A stretch of DNA of 7,800 nucleotides from an uncultured Porphyromonadaceae bacterium (GTDB taxonomy: Bacteria; Bacteroidota; Bacteroidia; Bacteroidales; CAMTPD01). The DNA lies in contig CAMTPD010000050.1 in NCBI GenBank assembly GCA_947074265.1, positions 1 through 7,800 of the forward strand. Direction: 5' to 3'. Below, in pieces: positions 1 through 5,337 of this stretch. Position 1 is the stretch's first letter. Each line of letters begins with the position of its first letter. The position numbers were made by a program, and so were the translations under genes. Below the pieces are notes generated by a model, which was not told the DNA's origin, ran no database searches, and was given only the letters and a program-made list of their open reading frames with translations.

Positions 1-838
1 CAGGTATTCCCCAATAATGTGCACCGTATCTCTCATAATCAGCCCAATTATACCAAGCCTTGTATTCTGCGGGCAATTTGTATTTTCCTTTATTTATAAT
101 TGCATGACGAGTTCGATTCTTTCCCGATAACTGCCAAATGGTATCATTATCGGAAGATCCCTTCATATAGAGACCGCCCTTGTAATGATAATACGGTTTA
201 CGAAGTATAGGAGTACTGGATCTAACATCCTCATTCAGACTTTTCTTTCCATAGTTAGGATTAGGAACAGATGCCACGGTATCTCCCTGAACATTAATAG
301 CAGTTGCTATATTTTCAAGGACATGAACTGCATGATCCAAACCCCAAACGATCGATTCAGAAACACCAATCCATTTAAAATATCCCTTTTTCATTCGCAG
401 GAAGTTCCCATCCATGTCAAAATACAAAAGTTTGCCGATATCAGATACTACAATTTCCCTTCTGATCCGATCTATATCTATACCCAAGACAAGCGTATGT
501 TCGCCGGGACCTTGACCGGTACGTCCAATTTGTCTGATGTATTCACCTTCTTGCGTAAATTTGAAAACACCGTCTCTAGTATAAATAATCAGCTCATTCT
601 CTATTGGGAAAATATCTCTAATTCGTGTAATGACGAGATCTTTCGGCGTTTTCAACTCTAAATACCGTACCGTATCAGCAATTTCCGATATTTTCATTGC
701 CCGCTCCGTTTCCATACATTGCTCAAAGTTGATGATGTATGGAGCTCCTGCTTCTTTTGCAGAGCCACTGTTTTTTTGCTGACTACAACTGATACATCCG
801 ATGAGGAGAATGAGAGGAATGGTCGTTTTATGTTTCAT
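1..838 (-). CDS. 6-bladed beta-propeller lipoprotein (5' part, runs off window)
   Basis: The frame is open from an ATG at 838 to the window edge, giving about 279 residues without a stop; the C-terminal part lies outside. The N-terminus (MKHKTTIPLILLIGC) is a short lipoprotein signal with a lipobox at LIGC, so Cys15 is the likely lipidated residue; Cys18 is an alternative. Around residues 99-113 lies IRQIGRTGQGPGEH, the signature of the Bacteroidetes six-bladed beta-propeller (NHL/BF3164-like) lipoproteins. It is followed by blade-like strands such as IVVSDIGKLLYFDMDGNFL. These proteins are probably anchored at the cell surface or in the periplasm; their ligands are mostly unknown, and many sit near nutrient-uptake or regulatory loci. 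No partner gene is visible here. The start is supported by the lipobox and by a good promoter about 30 bp upstream. Confidence 0.88.
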   Translation of the reverse strand, partial: MKHKTTIPLILLIGCISCSQQKNSGSAKEAGAPYIINFEQCMETERAMKISEIADTVRYLELKTPKDLVITRIRDIFPIENELIIYTRDGVFKFTQEGEYIRQIGRTGQGPGEHTLVLGIDIDRIRREIVVSDIGKLLYFDMDGNFLRMKKGYFKWIGVSESIVWGLDHAVHVLENIATAINVQGDTVASVPNPNYGKKSLNEDVRSSTPILRKPYYHYKGGLYMKGSSDNDTIWQLSGKNRTRHAIINKGKYKLPAEYKAWYNWADYERYGAHYWGIP

Positions 839-866
839 ATGATATTCGGTTTAACAAGTAATGAGG

Positions 867-897
867 CAAATGTAAACTAATTTCGTAACCGTGCAAT
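867..897 (-). promoter_or_regulatory. Bacteroides-type promoter for the beta-propeller gene
   Basis: On the minus strand TACATTTG (867-874) is a perfect match to the Bacteroides -7 consensus TAnnTTTG. ATTG (894-897) lies 19 bp upstream as a 3-of-4 match to the -33 TTTG box. Transcription would begin near 860, leaving a leader of about 20 nt before the ATG at 838. This suggests the lipoprotein gene is transcribed on its own. Confidence 0.65.
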
Positions 898-957
898 AAG
901 TTCATAATGAATTAACAAACATTTTATTAGATCGTTGATGTGATGTGTGGTAATAAC

Positions 958-1017
958 AAACTCCCCACTCGCTAGTCGGGGTTGTGGGAGCAACGCGCGA
1001 AAAGGAGCAGGGAGTTT
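958..1017. terminator. Candidate bidirectional terminator or structured RNA element
   Basis: AAACTCCC (958-965) is perfectly complementary to GGGAGTTT (1010-1017), and the plus strand continues with T to 1020. Inside are two smaller hairpins: CCCCACT/AGTCGGGG (963-981, loop CGCT, one bulged C) and GTTG/CAAC (981-994). Read on the minus strand, the outer stem is preceded by A6 and followed by TTTGTTATT. It would close the HU-glucosaminidase-micropeptide operon before the beta-propeller promoter. The enclosed loop is long for a simple terminator, so another structured element is possible. Confidence 0.45.
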
Positions 1018-1020
1018 TTT

Positions 1021-1055
1021 CCTGACGTTTGCCGGTGGGGGCAAACCGGATCAGG
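1021..1055. repeat. Inverted repeat with interrupted stem
   Basis: CCTGA (1021-1025) pairs with TCAGG (1051-1055), and GTTTGCC (1027-1033) pairs with GGCAAAC (1040-1046) around a 6-nt loop. It directly abuts the candidate terminator and lies downstream of the micropeptide stop on the minus strand. It may be part of the same 3' structure. No T-run follows it on the minus strand. Confidence 0.5.
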
Positions 1056-1075
1056 CGGTAGGCGGATGGTGGCTT

Positions 1076-1180
1076 TTACCCGAGCGGGCAGCGACCGGGT
1101 GGCGCTGTTTTTGGGCATCGGCCGGTGAGTAGGGCGAGTAGTGCCCAAAGGATGTCAAAGAACGATTTTAGCTTTTTCAT
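1076..1180 (-). CDS. 34-residue hydrophobic micropeptide (smalltalk-like)
   Basis: A short frame from ATG at 1180 to TAA at 1076 encodes MKKLKSFFDILWALLALLTG followed by a Cys/Pro-rich tail of 14 residues. It begins 60 nt after the glucosaminidase stop on the same strand. The layout is a basic N-terminus (KKLK) and one hydrophobic segment at about residues 7-19. Bacteroidales genomes often carry a tiny single-membrane-segment protein, annotated as 'smalltalk protein', beside cell-wall amidase and HU genes; size, position and hydrophobic pattern fit that class. The tail, with two Cys and several Pro, is not what I remember of the family. Paired with a signal-less wall hydrolase, a holin-like role is conceivable but purely inferred. 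The GC-rich tail could instead be read-through into non-coding sequence. Confidence 0.5.
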   Translation of the reverse strand: MKKLKSFFDILWALLALLTGRCPKTAPPGRCPLG

Positions 1181-1240
1181 ATCATTTCGTTTTTTAGATG
1201 GATGTGTGTGGTGAAGTCTATGAGCGTGCCTTGTGGAGTT

Positions 1241-1747
1241 TTACGCCCGTTGTTGTTCGGTGCAGAGACCTTGCTGTTCGATGATTTCGCGAATGTCTTT
1301 TTCGATGCTGATGAGCATGCGGCGATAATGTTCGCGGTTGTCTCCGTTTTTATCGCAGATGTAGGCACTGTATGAAATTTCGAGCGCAAAGGCTTCGGGA
1401 AAGTGGCTCACGTTTGCCGCTCGAGGATACTGTGCTCGCAAGAGGCGACCGTAGTCGAGAAAACTATTTTCGGCCGTGTCGTATCGGCGAAACGAGAGTC
1501 CGCGGCGGTTTGCCGTGCTTTTGCCACCATGCCAATAGGTATTGGGTTTTCCACAGGCAATGATGCCAAAGTAGTTTTTATTGACAACAGCGTGGTTACT
1601 TTCACCCCATCCCGATTCGATGGCAGCTTGTGCCAGCATCACGGAGGGGTTGATGTTGAACATATTGCCCGCCTCAGTGGCAGCATTAAGCAGTTGCGTA
1701 ACAAAAAGAGTCTTTTTGTCTGTAAAAGGAGTCGTGTTTTTATTCAT
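1241..1747 (-). CDS. Glucosaminidase-domain peptidoglycan hydrolase (endolysin-like)
   Basis: The 168-residue protein is essentially one glucosaminidase domain (PF01832 type), which cleaves the glycan strand of peptidoglycan. Visible hallmarks: MLAQAAIESGWGES (residues 37-50) with the expected catalytic Glu44; NKNYFGI in place of the usual NNLFGI; FRRYDTAENSFLDYGRLL matching the family's 'F-x-x-Y-x-x-x-x-x-S-x-x-D' segment; and HYRRMLISIEKDI near the C-terminus. No signal peptide, lipobox or wall-binding repeat is present. A cytoplasmic, phage-endolysin-like enzyme needing a release partner therefore fits better than a secreted autolysin. It lies 30 nt downstream of the HU-like gene on the same strand, so co-transcription is likely, and the micropeptide follows. 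In similar Bacteroidales clusters I recall an N-acetylmuramoyl-L-alanine amidase in this place. Confidence 0.85.
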   Translation of the reverse strand: MNKNTTPFTDKKTLFVTQLLNAATEAGNMFNINPSVMLAQAAIESGWGESNHAVVNKNYFGIIACGKPNTYWHGGKSTANRRGLSFRRYDTAENSFLDYGRLLRAQYPRAANVSHFPEAFALEISYSAYICDKNGDNREHYRRMLISIEKDIREIIEQQGLCTEQQRA

Positions 1748-1777
1748 GGTATGTTCTGATTTTAAGGTGAAAAATAA

Positions 1778-2212
1778 TTAGTCGATCGAGTGAGGCTTGT
1801 CGCAATCTCCTGTTTTTGTAACCACTTCCATGGCTTCAAACTTGGCCTTGTCGCGCAGGTCGAGCAACGAGGTGGATGGTCGAAACAGAATCACCGGTCT
1901 TTTCATCAAATGAGCCTTAAACTCTTCTTCGCTGGCAACACCCTTACTGCCGGCGCGCATTTGCAAATTACCCAAGCCTTCGATGGCTACGATTTCGCCA
2001 CGCAAGAGGGCTTTTTTTGCTTGTGTCACAAGGGCACTGATTACCATCTTTACATCGGCTTCGGTGGCCGAACAGGTGCTTTCGATTTCGCTGCACATCT
2101 CCTCGAACGAGTATTTGCGAGAAGCTTTGGTAGCTCCGTATACCAGGCGGGCGTCTGCCGCCGCGTCTTTGCGTAAGTCTTTACGCCAAATCAATTTGTA
2201 CTTTAACGACAT
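1778..2212 (-). CDS. HU-like DNA-binding protein (Bacteroidetes HU-HIG type)
   Basis: A 144-residue protein starting MSLKYKLIWRKDLRKDAA. It has the fold order of the Bacteroidetes HU-like family (HU-HIG, PF18291 type): a conserved N-terminus with KASRKYSFEEMCSEI; a helical dimerisation segment with ADVKMVISALVTQAKKALLRG (about residues 52-72); then IVAIEGLGNLQMR, the HU-typical turn into the DNA-binding arm; and VILFRPSTSLL (about 107-117) after the arm. The tail from about residue 125 is acidic or mixed and ends HSID. It probably bends or coats DNA in the cytoplasm. The frame stays open to 2284, but I chose the ATG at 2212. Family members begin at this motif, the ATG follows an A-rich stretch (AAAAAATT), and the longer start would sit at the predicted transcription start. 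First gene of a likely operon with the glucosaminidase and micropeptide. Confidence 0.85.
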   Translation of the reverse strand: MSLKYKLIWRKDLRKDAAADARLVYGATKASRKYSFEEMCSEIESTCSATEADVKMVISALVTQAKKALLRGEIVAIEGLGNLQMRAGSKGVASEEEFKAHLMKRPVILFRPSTSLLDLRDKAKFEAMEVVTKTGDCDKPHSID

Positions 2213-2288
2213 AATTTTTTGTGTTTTAAATGATGAATAAATTCGGTAAACATGTGTTGTGAAGGGGCGTTGTTGTCCGATCACATTT

Positions 2289-2296
2289 CAAAGATA
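2289..2296 (-). promoter_or_regulatory. -7 box of the HU-operon promoter
   Basis: TATCTTTG on the minus strand is a perfect Bacteroides -7 element (TAnnTTTG). Transcription would start near 2282, giving a leader of about 70 nt before the ATG at 2212. Where the -33 TTTG box should be (about 2316-2321) the minus strand reads GGATT-like sequence with no match, which hints at an activator-dependent promoter. Confidence 0.5.
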
Positions 2297-2320
2297 CGAC
2301 AGGGGTAAGGGCGGGAATCC

Positions 2321-2350
2321 GTGTTTGTCTCTGTTCGTCTGTATTCGTCT
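2321..2350 (-). repeat. Three 10-bp direct repeats upstream of the HU promoter
   Basis: On the minus strand three adjoining decamers read AGACGAATAC, AGACGAACAG and AGACAAACAC (2350 down to 2321). The core AGACRAA recurs exactly once per helical turn, so three sites would face the same side of the DNA. The array ends at the empty -33 position of the HU promoter, where an activator would bind. The role is inferred. Confidence 0.6.
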
Positions 2351-2385
2351 CTCTTTTTACGTATTTGTATGTATTGAGAATTAAG

Positions 2386-2488
2386 CACGCAGCGTGAATG
2401 AAATCACGCACCGAGCGTGAGCAAAATCATCCACGCAGCGTGCGTAAAATCAGTCACGCTACGTGACAAAAAACACGCACCGAGCGTG
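2386..2488. repeat. Array of five CACGC/GCGTG palindromes
   Basis: Five inverted repeats: CACGCAGCGTG (2386-2396), CACGCACCGAGCGTG (2405-2419), CACGCAGCGTG (2432-2442), CACGCTACGTG (2455-2465, imperfect) and CACGCACCGAGCGTG (2474-2488). Units alternate between an 11-bp form with a 1-nt centre and a 15-bp form with centre ACCGA. Centres are about 21, 25, 23 and 21 bp apart, close to two helical turns. Spacers are A-rich, and two carry AAAATCA. The array lies between the divergent HU operon and DUF4248-like gene. Possible roles are a multi-site operator, replication iterons, or a series of cruciforms or RNA hairpins. I recognise no named family. Confidence 0.85.
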
Positions 2489-2506
2489 CGATAAATGACT
2501 GAAATG

Positions 2507-2538
2507 CTTGGTAGTAAATGCTTTTATGATTATATTTA
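2507..2538 (+). promoter_or_regulatory. Candidate promoter of the DUF4248-like gene
   Basis: TATATTTA (2531-2538) matches the Bacteroides -7 consensus at all but the last base. CTTG (2507-2510) lies 20 bp upstream as a 3-of-4 -33 box. The start would be near 2545, about 15 nt before the ATG at 2561. It directly follows the palindrome array, which could therefore act as its operator. Confidence 0.45.
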
Positions 2539-2560
2539 AAGTAAATAAAATCAGACTGTT

Positions 2561-2791
2561 ATGAAAAATGCCGACCGAGAATTTACATGCCGTGCCTATT
2601 CGTTCGGAGAGCTCGCCTCGCTGTATTGTCCCGATATCGCTCCGCAATCGGCCTCCAAGATGCTTCGCAAATGGATTCGTGAAACACGCGACTTGCAAAC
2701 CGCCCTCGAAGCTACCGGATGGCGACCGTATGCCAAGATGCTGTCGCCCCGGATGGTAGCTTGTCTGGTCACCTTTTTGGGCGAGCCGTGA
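2561..2791 (+). CDS. DUF4248-like small protein
   Basis: A 76-residue soluble protein with no signal or membrane segment. The pattern agrees with what I remember of DUF4248: an N-terminal FTCRAYSFGELASLYCPD (residues 8-25), a central KMLRKWIRETRDLQTALEATGW (about 33-54), and a C-terminal SPRMVACLVTFLGEP ending in the typical 'hLGEP'. The ELA-x-LY segment and the following basic helices look like a small helical, possibly nucleic-acid-binding, protein; the family has no established function. Members commonly lie beside HU-like, primase and wall-hydrolase genes in Bacteroidales, as here. It is transcribed divergently from the HU operon and convergently with the primase-helicase, whose stop lies only 26 bp away with no visible terminator between. 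Two Cys (10 and 23) are present; a metal site is not evident. Confidence 0.78.
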   Translation: MKNADREFTCRAYSFGELASLYCPDIAPQSASKMLRKWIRETRDLQTALEATGWRPYAKMLSPRMVACLVTFLGEP

Positions 2792-2817
2792 CGCGAAGCC
2801 TTCTCCAAGATGTTTTG

Positions 2818-4653
2818 TCAGGCTACATGCTCGTTTACATCGTCGGTAGTTTGCCGGCAGGTTTCAGAGGGAGTCTGCTCACAGCTTTCCCACCACGAAT
2901 AGTCCCACTCGGCAGCCGTTTTGTGCATGCTGTCGTAGCGACCGTTTACGTAATTGTAGCGCGGTTTGCACGAGGCTGGTTGCCCCAGTTCGCGCCAACG
3001 GATCTTCTCAAAGGTGATGTTGGTATAGTTGCGATCCCCCTTTGAGTCCTTCACGTCTTTGTCGGCCCGATGCACGATGATACCATAATCGCACCGGTTG
3101 TAAAAATTGGCCGATCCGCTGATGTCGTACAGCGTAGGTTCGCGGTGATTCGCCACATCGGACTTGCCAAGCACATCCATTTTGCGCGGATGGGCCGACA
3201 ATATCATTGAAACATTGTAGTTGCGAACAAAGGCTTTGAACTTGCCCAGCAGTCGGTTTATCACGTTGGTTTCGCTGATGTTTTCAGGGTTTTTGAGCTC
3301 AAGCGTATTGAAGGGATCTACTACAAAAACCTTGATTCCATGAGTCTTTACCATCGCAGTGGCGATTTCGAGTATCTGATCGATGTCGTACAAGTCGGGA
3401 TCGATGAAAAAGAAATTTTGCTTGATATCGGTATACACACGGCTCAGTTCTTCCCGGGTCATGTAGTCGGTACCGAAACGCTTGCCCGATATTTTCATAC
3501 TCAGTTTGCTCATGTGGTAGGTCACGGGATCGTTTTCGGGACTGAAGAATAGCGTCTTGAAGCCGTGAAGCCTGTTGAGCGAAACGGTGAGGAAGTCGAT
3601 AAATTCCGACTTGCCGTGTCCCGGAATACCGGTAACGACCACAAAACTACCGGTGCGCCAACTCACGATGTCATCAATCTCGGGCATGTCTATCTTCAAC
3701 CCCTTCAATCCTCCTTCGGTAAAGAGTTGCTCGAAGCTATCGTACTCATTCTCTAGATTAAGGGTATTTGCGATCTCGGGTTGCGAAGCCTTTTGTAATT
3801 GAGCCTTGAGTGCCTCTTTTCCTTCATTTTGCAGCAGCTCGTTGGCATCTTTGTGGCCGTTGTACGTTACGATGCGGCAGCGTTCTGCTCCCAATTTGTC
3901 GATCAAGGCCTCTCGCAACTCATGTCCTCGTTCGTCATCGTCTACCGCGATGTAAAACAACTCCACCTTTGCCAGTTCTTCGGCATAGGTGTCTAGCCAT
4001 GCCATGTTTTTCGATCCCGCACCGTTGGGTACCCCAATTGTATTGGGAGATTCGGCGCATACGCAAGCGATTGCGTCCATTTCCCCTTCGGTAATGATGA
4101 GGGTGTTGTGCTTGCCGATGGCATCGGCATGGTAGGGATGCATCAGCGCGCCCGAAGTAGCGAAGAAATAGCCTTTCTCCTTCAAGGTTCTGAACTTGAT
4201 GTTGGTTTCGAGTCCGTCGCGACGGAAGACAAAAGCGATGGCTTCGTCGTCGTGCCCCATCGGAATGCTGAAACATCCCATGCGCTTTGCCACTTCGGCA
4301 TCGATGCCGCGTGCCTCAAGCCACGCAATAGCATGGGACGACAGCGAGCGTTTGTGGTGCGGATACCGACCGGTAAGTCGGGCATGCTGTGCCGCAGGAT
4401 CTATTTTTGGCTCCGGTGCCGGCTGTTGCGTATACGTTTGCCCTTGTTCCGATTGTTCTTTGTGCAATACACATACCGCTCCGCAATGTTGACAATACCC
4501 CACATTTTTGGTATGGTCCCAGCAAAGGGTAGATTCGTTTCGCTTTTTGCGGGTGTGGCTGCATAGCGGACACAGGCAACGTTTGGCCCCGAGGGCTCTG
4601 AATACCAACTCGTGTGTTTCTTTCGAGTCTACGAAGAATACTTTCTTTCTCAT
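2818..4653 (-). CDS. Primase-helicase, T7 gp4/Twinkle type (Toprim + DnaB-like ATPase)
   Basis: A 611-residue replication protein. Residues 26-61 form a zinc ribbon (CLCPLC near 26-31, CQHCG at 54-58, extra Cys at 44 and 61). Residues about 180-285 form a Toprim domain: LIITEGEMDA with Glu189, VDDDERG with Asp238-240, and KDANELL (268-274). Residues about 320-560 form a DnaB/RecA-like helicase: Walker A GIPGHGKS (342-349), SPEN with Glu373, Walker B VFVVDP (Asp446), ILSAHPRK with the sensor His488, and GSANFYNRCDYGIIVHR (513-529) with a probable arginine finger at the end. This is the order seen in T7 gp4 and mitochondrial Twinkle, so it should unwind duplex DNA 5'-3' as a ring. The intact zinc ribbon and Toprim residues leave primer synthesis possible. 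The linker at 64-90 is Gln/Pro-rich. The C-terminal tail (about 575-611) is Trp- and acid-rich. The upstream gene on the same strand lies 103 bp away. Confidence 0.9.
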   Translation of the reverse strand: MRKKVFFVDSKETHELVFRALGAKRCLCPLCSHTRKKRNESTLCWDHTKNVGYCQHCGAVCVLHKEQSEQGQTYTQQPAPEPKIDPAAQHARLTGRYPHHKRSLSSHAIAWLEARGIDAEVAKRMGCFSIPMGHDDEAIAFVFRRDGLETNIKFRTLKEKGYFFATSGALMHPYHADAIGKHNTLIITEGEMDAIACVCAESPNTIGVPNGAGSKNMAWLDTYAEELAKVELFYIAVDDDERGHELREALIDKLGAERCRIVTYNGHKDANELLQNEGKEALKAQLQKASQPEIANTLNLENEYDSFEQLFTEGGLKGLKIDMPEIDDIVSWRTGSFVVVTGIPGHGKSEFIDFLTVSLNRLHGFKTLFFSPENDPVTYHMSKLSMKISGKRFGTDYMTREELSRVYTDIKQNFFFIDPDLYDIDQILEIATAMVKTHGIKVFVVDPFNTLELKNPENISETNVINRLLGKFKAFVRNYNVSMILSAHPRKMDVLGKSDVANHREPTLYDISGSANFYNRCDYGIIVHRADKDVKDSKGDRNYTNITFEKIRWRELGQPASCKPRYNYVNGRYDSMHKTAAEWDYSWWESCEQTPSETCRQTTDDVNEHVA

Positions 4654-4677
4654 GTCTGTATTGATTTTTGGTTCGGG

Positions 4678-4729
4678 TTATATATCGATACATATATGCC
4701 GCCAGGAAACTATATATGTATATATATAA
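4678..4729. repeat. AT-rich imperfect inverted repeat
   Basis: The left arm TTATATATCGATACATATAT (4678-4697) and the right arm (4711-4729) pair over 18 bp with a CG bulge in the left arm and a 13-nt loop that includes GCCGCCAGG. It sits in the gap between the repeat-bearing gene and the primase-helicase. It could form an RNA hairpin that attenuates or processes the transcript, or a cruciform/unwinding element of an origin. Neither role is demonstrated. Confidence 0.7.
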
Positions 4730-4756
4730 CGCCGAAAAATGTTGAGTATTTGATGA

Positions 4757-5260
4757 TTAACGACGACGTTTTTTGATGTCGCTTACGCTTTTAAAGTTGT
4801 GATGTACAGGTGTTTGTATGGATGTTGATCCTTTCGGTAGCATGTTCTGTGGCGTGCCACTTTGTTCCTGAAACAGAACGCTTTGTTCCCGTGGCATGCC
4901 GTTTTGTTGCTGTAGCGTTCCTTTTTGTTCCCGTGACGGAAACACCGAATCGGAGTTTTCAGAGTCGGATTCCGGGGCAAAAACAAACGTTATTTTACGA
5001 TTTATGATTGACAAACCGAGCTTCTTGAAATAGAACCAAATCTTTCGGTTGAGCGAACTTACCGAGAACGCGTGTTCGCCAATAAACAGGGCGATGTACC
5101 GATTGAGGTGTTTGTCGATCGTGACCGGTTTTTCTCCCCGTTTGGTCCAGAGCTGAAAGCAGGCATGAAAGATCAATTTACTACGGGCCGACAAAGCCGA
5201 ATAGGTTTCGTTTTCCAAGAAAGGATAATGCATTGAGAATTGTGATTGTGTTCGTTTCAT
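4757..5260 (-). CDS. Unrecognised protein with heptapeptide repeats, possible replication accessory
   Basis: I do not recognise this 167-residue protein. Residues 1-95 look globular and helical, with ALSARSKLIFHACFQLW (about 22-38) and VSSLNRKIWFYFKKLGLSII (about 67-86), a helix-turn-helix-like spacing possible for a winged-helix fold; this is inference. Residues 110-137 are four imperfect heptads: REQKGTL, QQQNGMP, REQSVLF and QEQSGTP. A polar linker and a strongly basic tail (KKRRR) follow, suggesting contact with nucleic acid. There is no signal peptide or membrane segment. Its place just upstream of the primase-helicase on the same strand recalls phage replisome organisers or helicase loaders, which often precede the helicase gene and carry low-complexity linkers. 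The start at ATG 5260 gives the longest frame; ATG at 5233 (MHYPFLENETY) is an alternative. Confidence 0.65.
   Translation of the reverse strand: MKRTQSQFSMHYPFLENETYSALSARSKLIFHACFQLWTKRGEKPVTIDKHLNRYIALFIGEHAFSVSSLNRKIWFYFKKLGLSIINRKITFVFAPESDSENSDSVFPSREQKGTLQQQNGMPREQSVLFQEQSGTPQNMLPKGSTSIQTPVHHNFKSVSDIKKRRR
4850..4933. repeat. Four 21-bp tandem repeats within a coding region
   Basis: TTTGTT recurs at 4861, 4882, 4903 and 4924, exactly 21 bp apart, inside imperfect units of the type CCnnTTTGTTCCnGTGnCn. Read on the minus strand they encode the four heptads (core EQxGT) of the host gene. The period keeps the frame, so copy number could change without breaking the protein. Confidence 0.85.
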
Positions 5261-5307
5261 CGTATTTTGATGATTAAGATTAACAATTGTTTGTTTAATT
5301 ATGTGAG

Positions 5308-5337
5308 TAAATGTAATACGGGTGTTGTTGTTATAAA
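5308..5337 (-). promoter_or_regulatory. Weak candidate promoter for the repeat protein/primase genes
   Basis: On the minus strand TACATTTA (5308-5315) differs from the Bacteroides -7 box only at the last base. TTTA (5334-5337) lies 18 bp upstream in place of TTTG. The start would be about 40 nt before the ATG at 5260. It is the best match I found in this AT-rich stretch, where chance matches are frequent. Confidence 0.3.

Noticed and set aside
185..661. Plus-strand open frame of 158 codons
   Set aside because: It is antisense to the clearly recognisable beta-propeller lipoprotein.
947..1132. Plus-strand open frame of 61 codons with Gly/Trp-rich product
   Set aside because: It runs through the inverted-repeat tract and antisense to the micropeptide, has unlikely composition, and the high GC content explains the lack of stops.
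1403..1759. Plus-strand open frame of 118 codons
   Set aside because: Antisense to the glucosaminidase, whose catalytic motif is unmistakable.
2213..2284. N-terminal extension of the HU-like protein from ATG 2284
   Set aside because: The extension would start at the predicted transcription start and lacks family similarity; ATG 2212 fits the conserved beginning MSLKYKL.
2386..2488. CRISPR array
   Set aside because: Repeats are only 11-15 bp, internally palindromic and of two lengths, with A-rich 8-13 bp spacers and no cas gene; they do not fit CRISPR dimensions.
3935..4276. Second minus-strand open frame inside the primase-helicase gene
   Set aside because: Arg/His-rich out-of-frame product; the Toprim motifs lie in the other frame.
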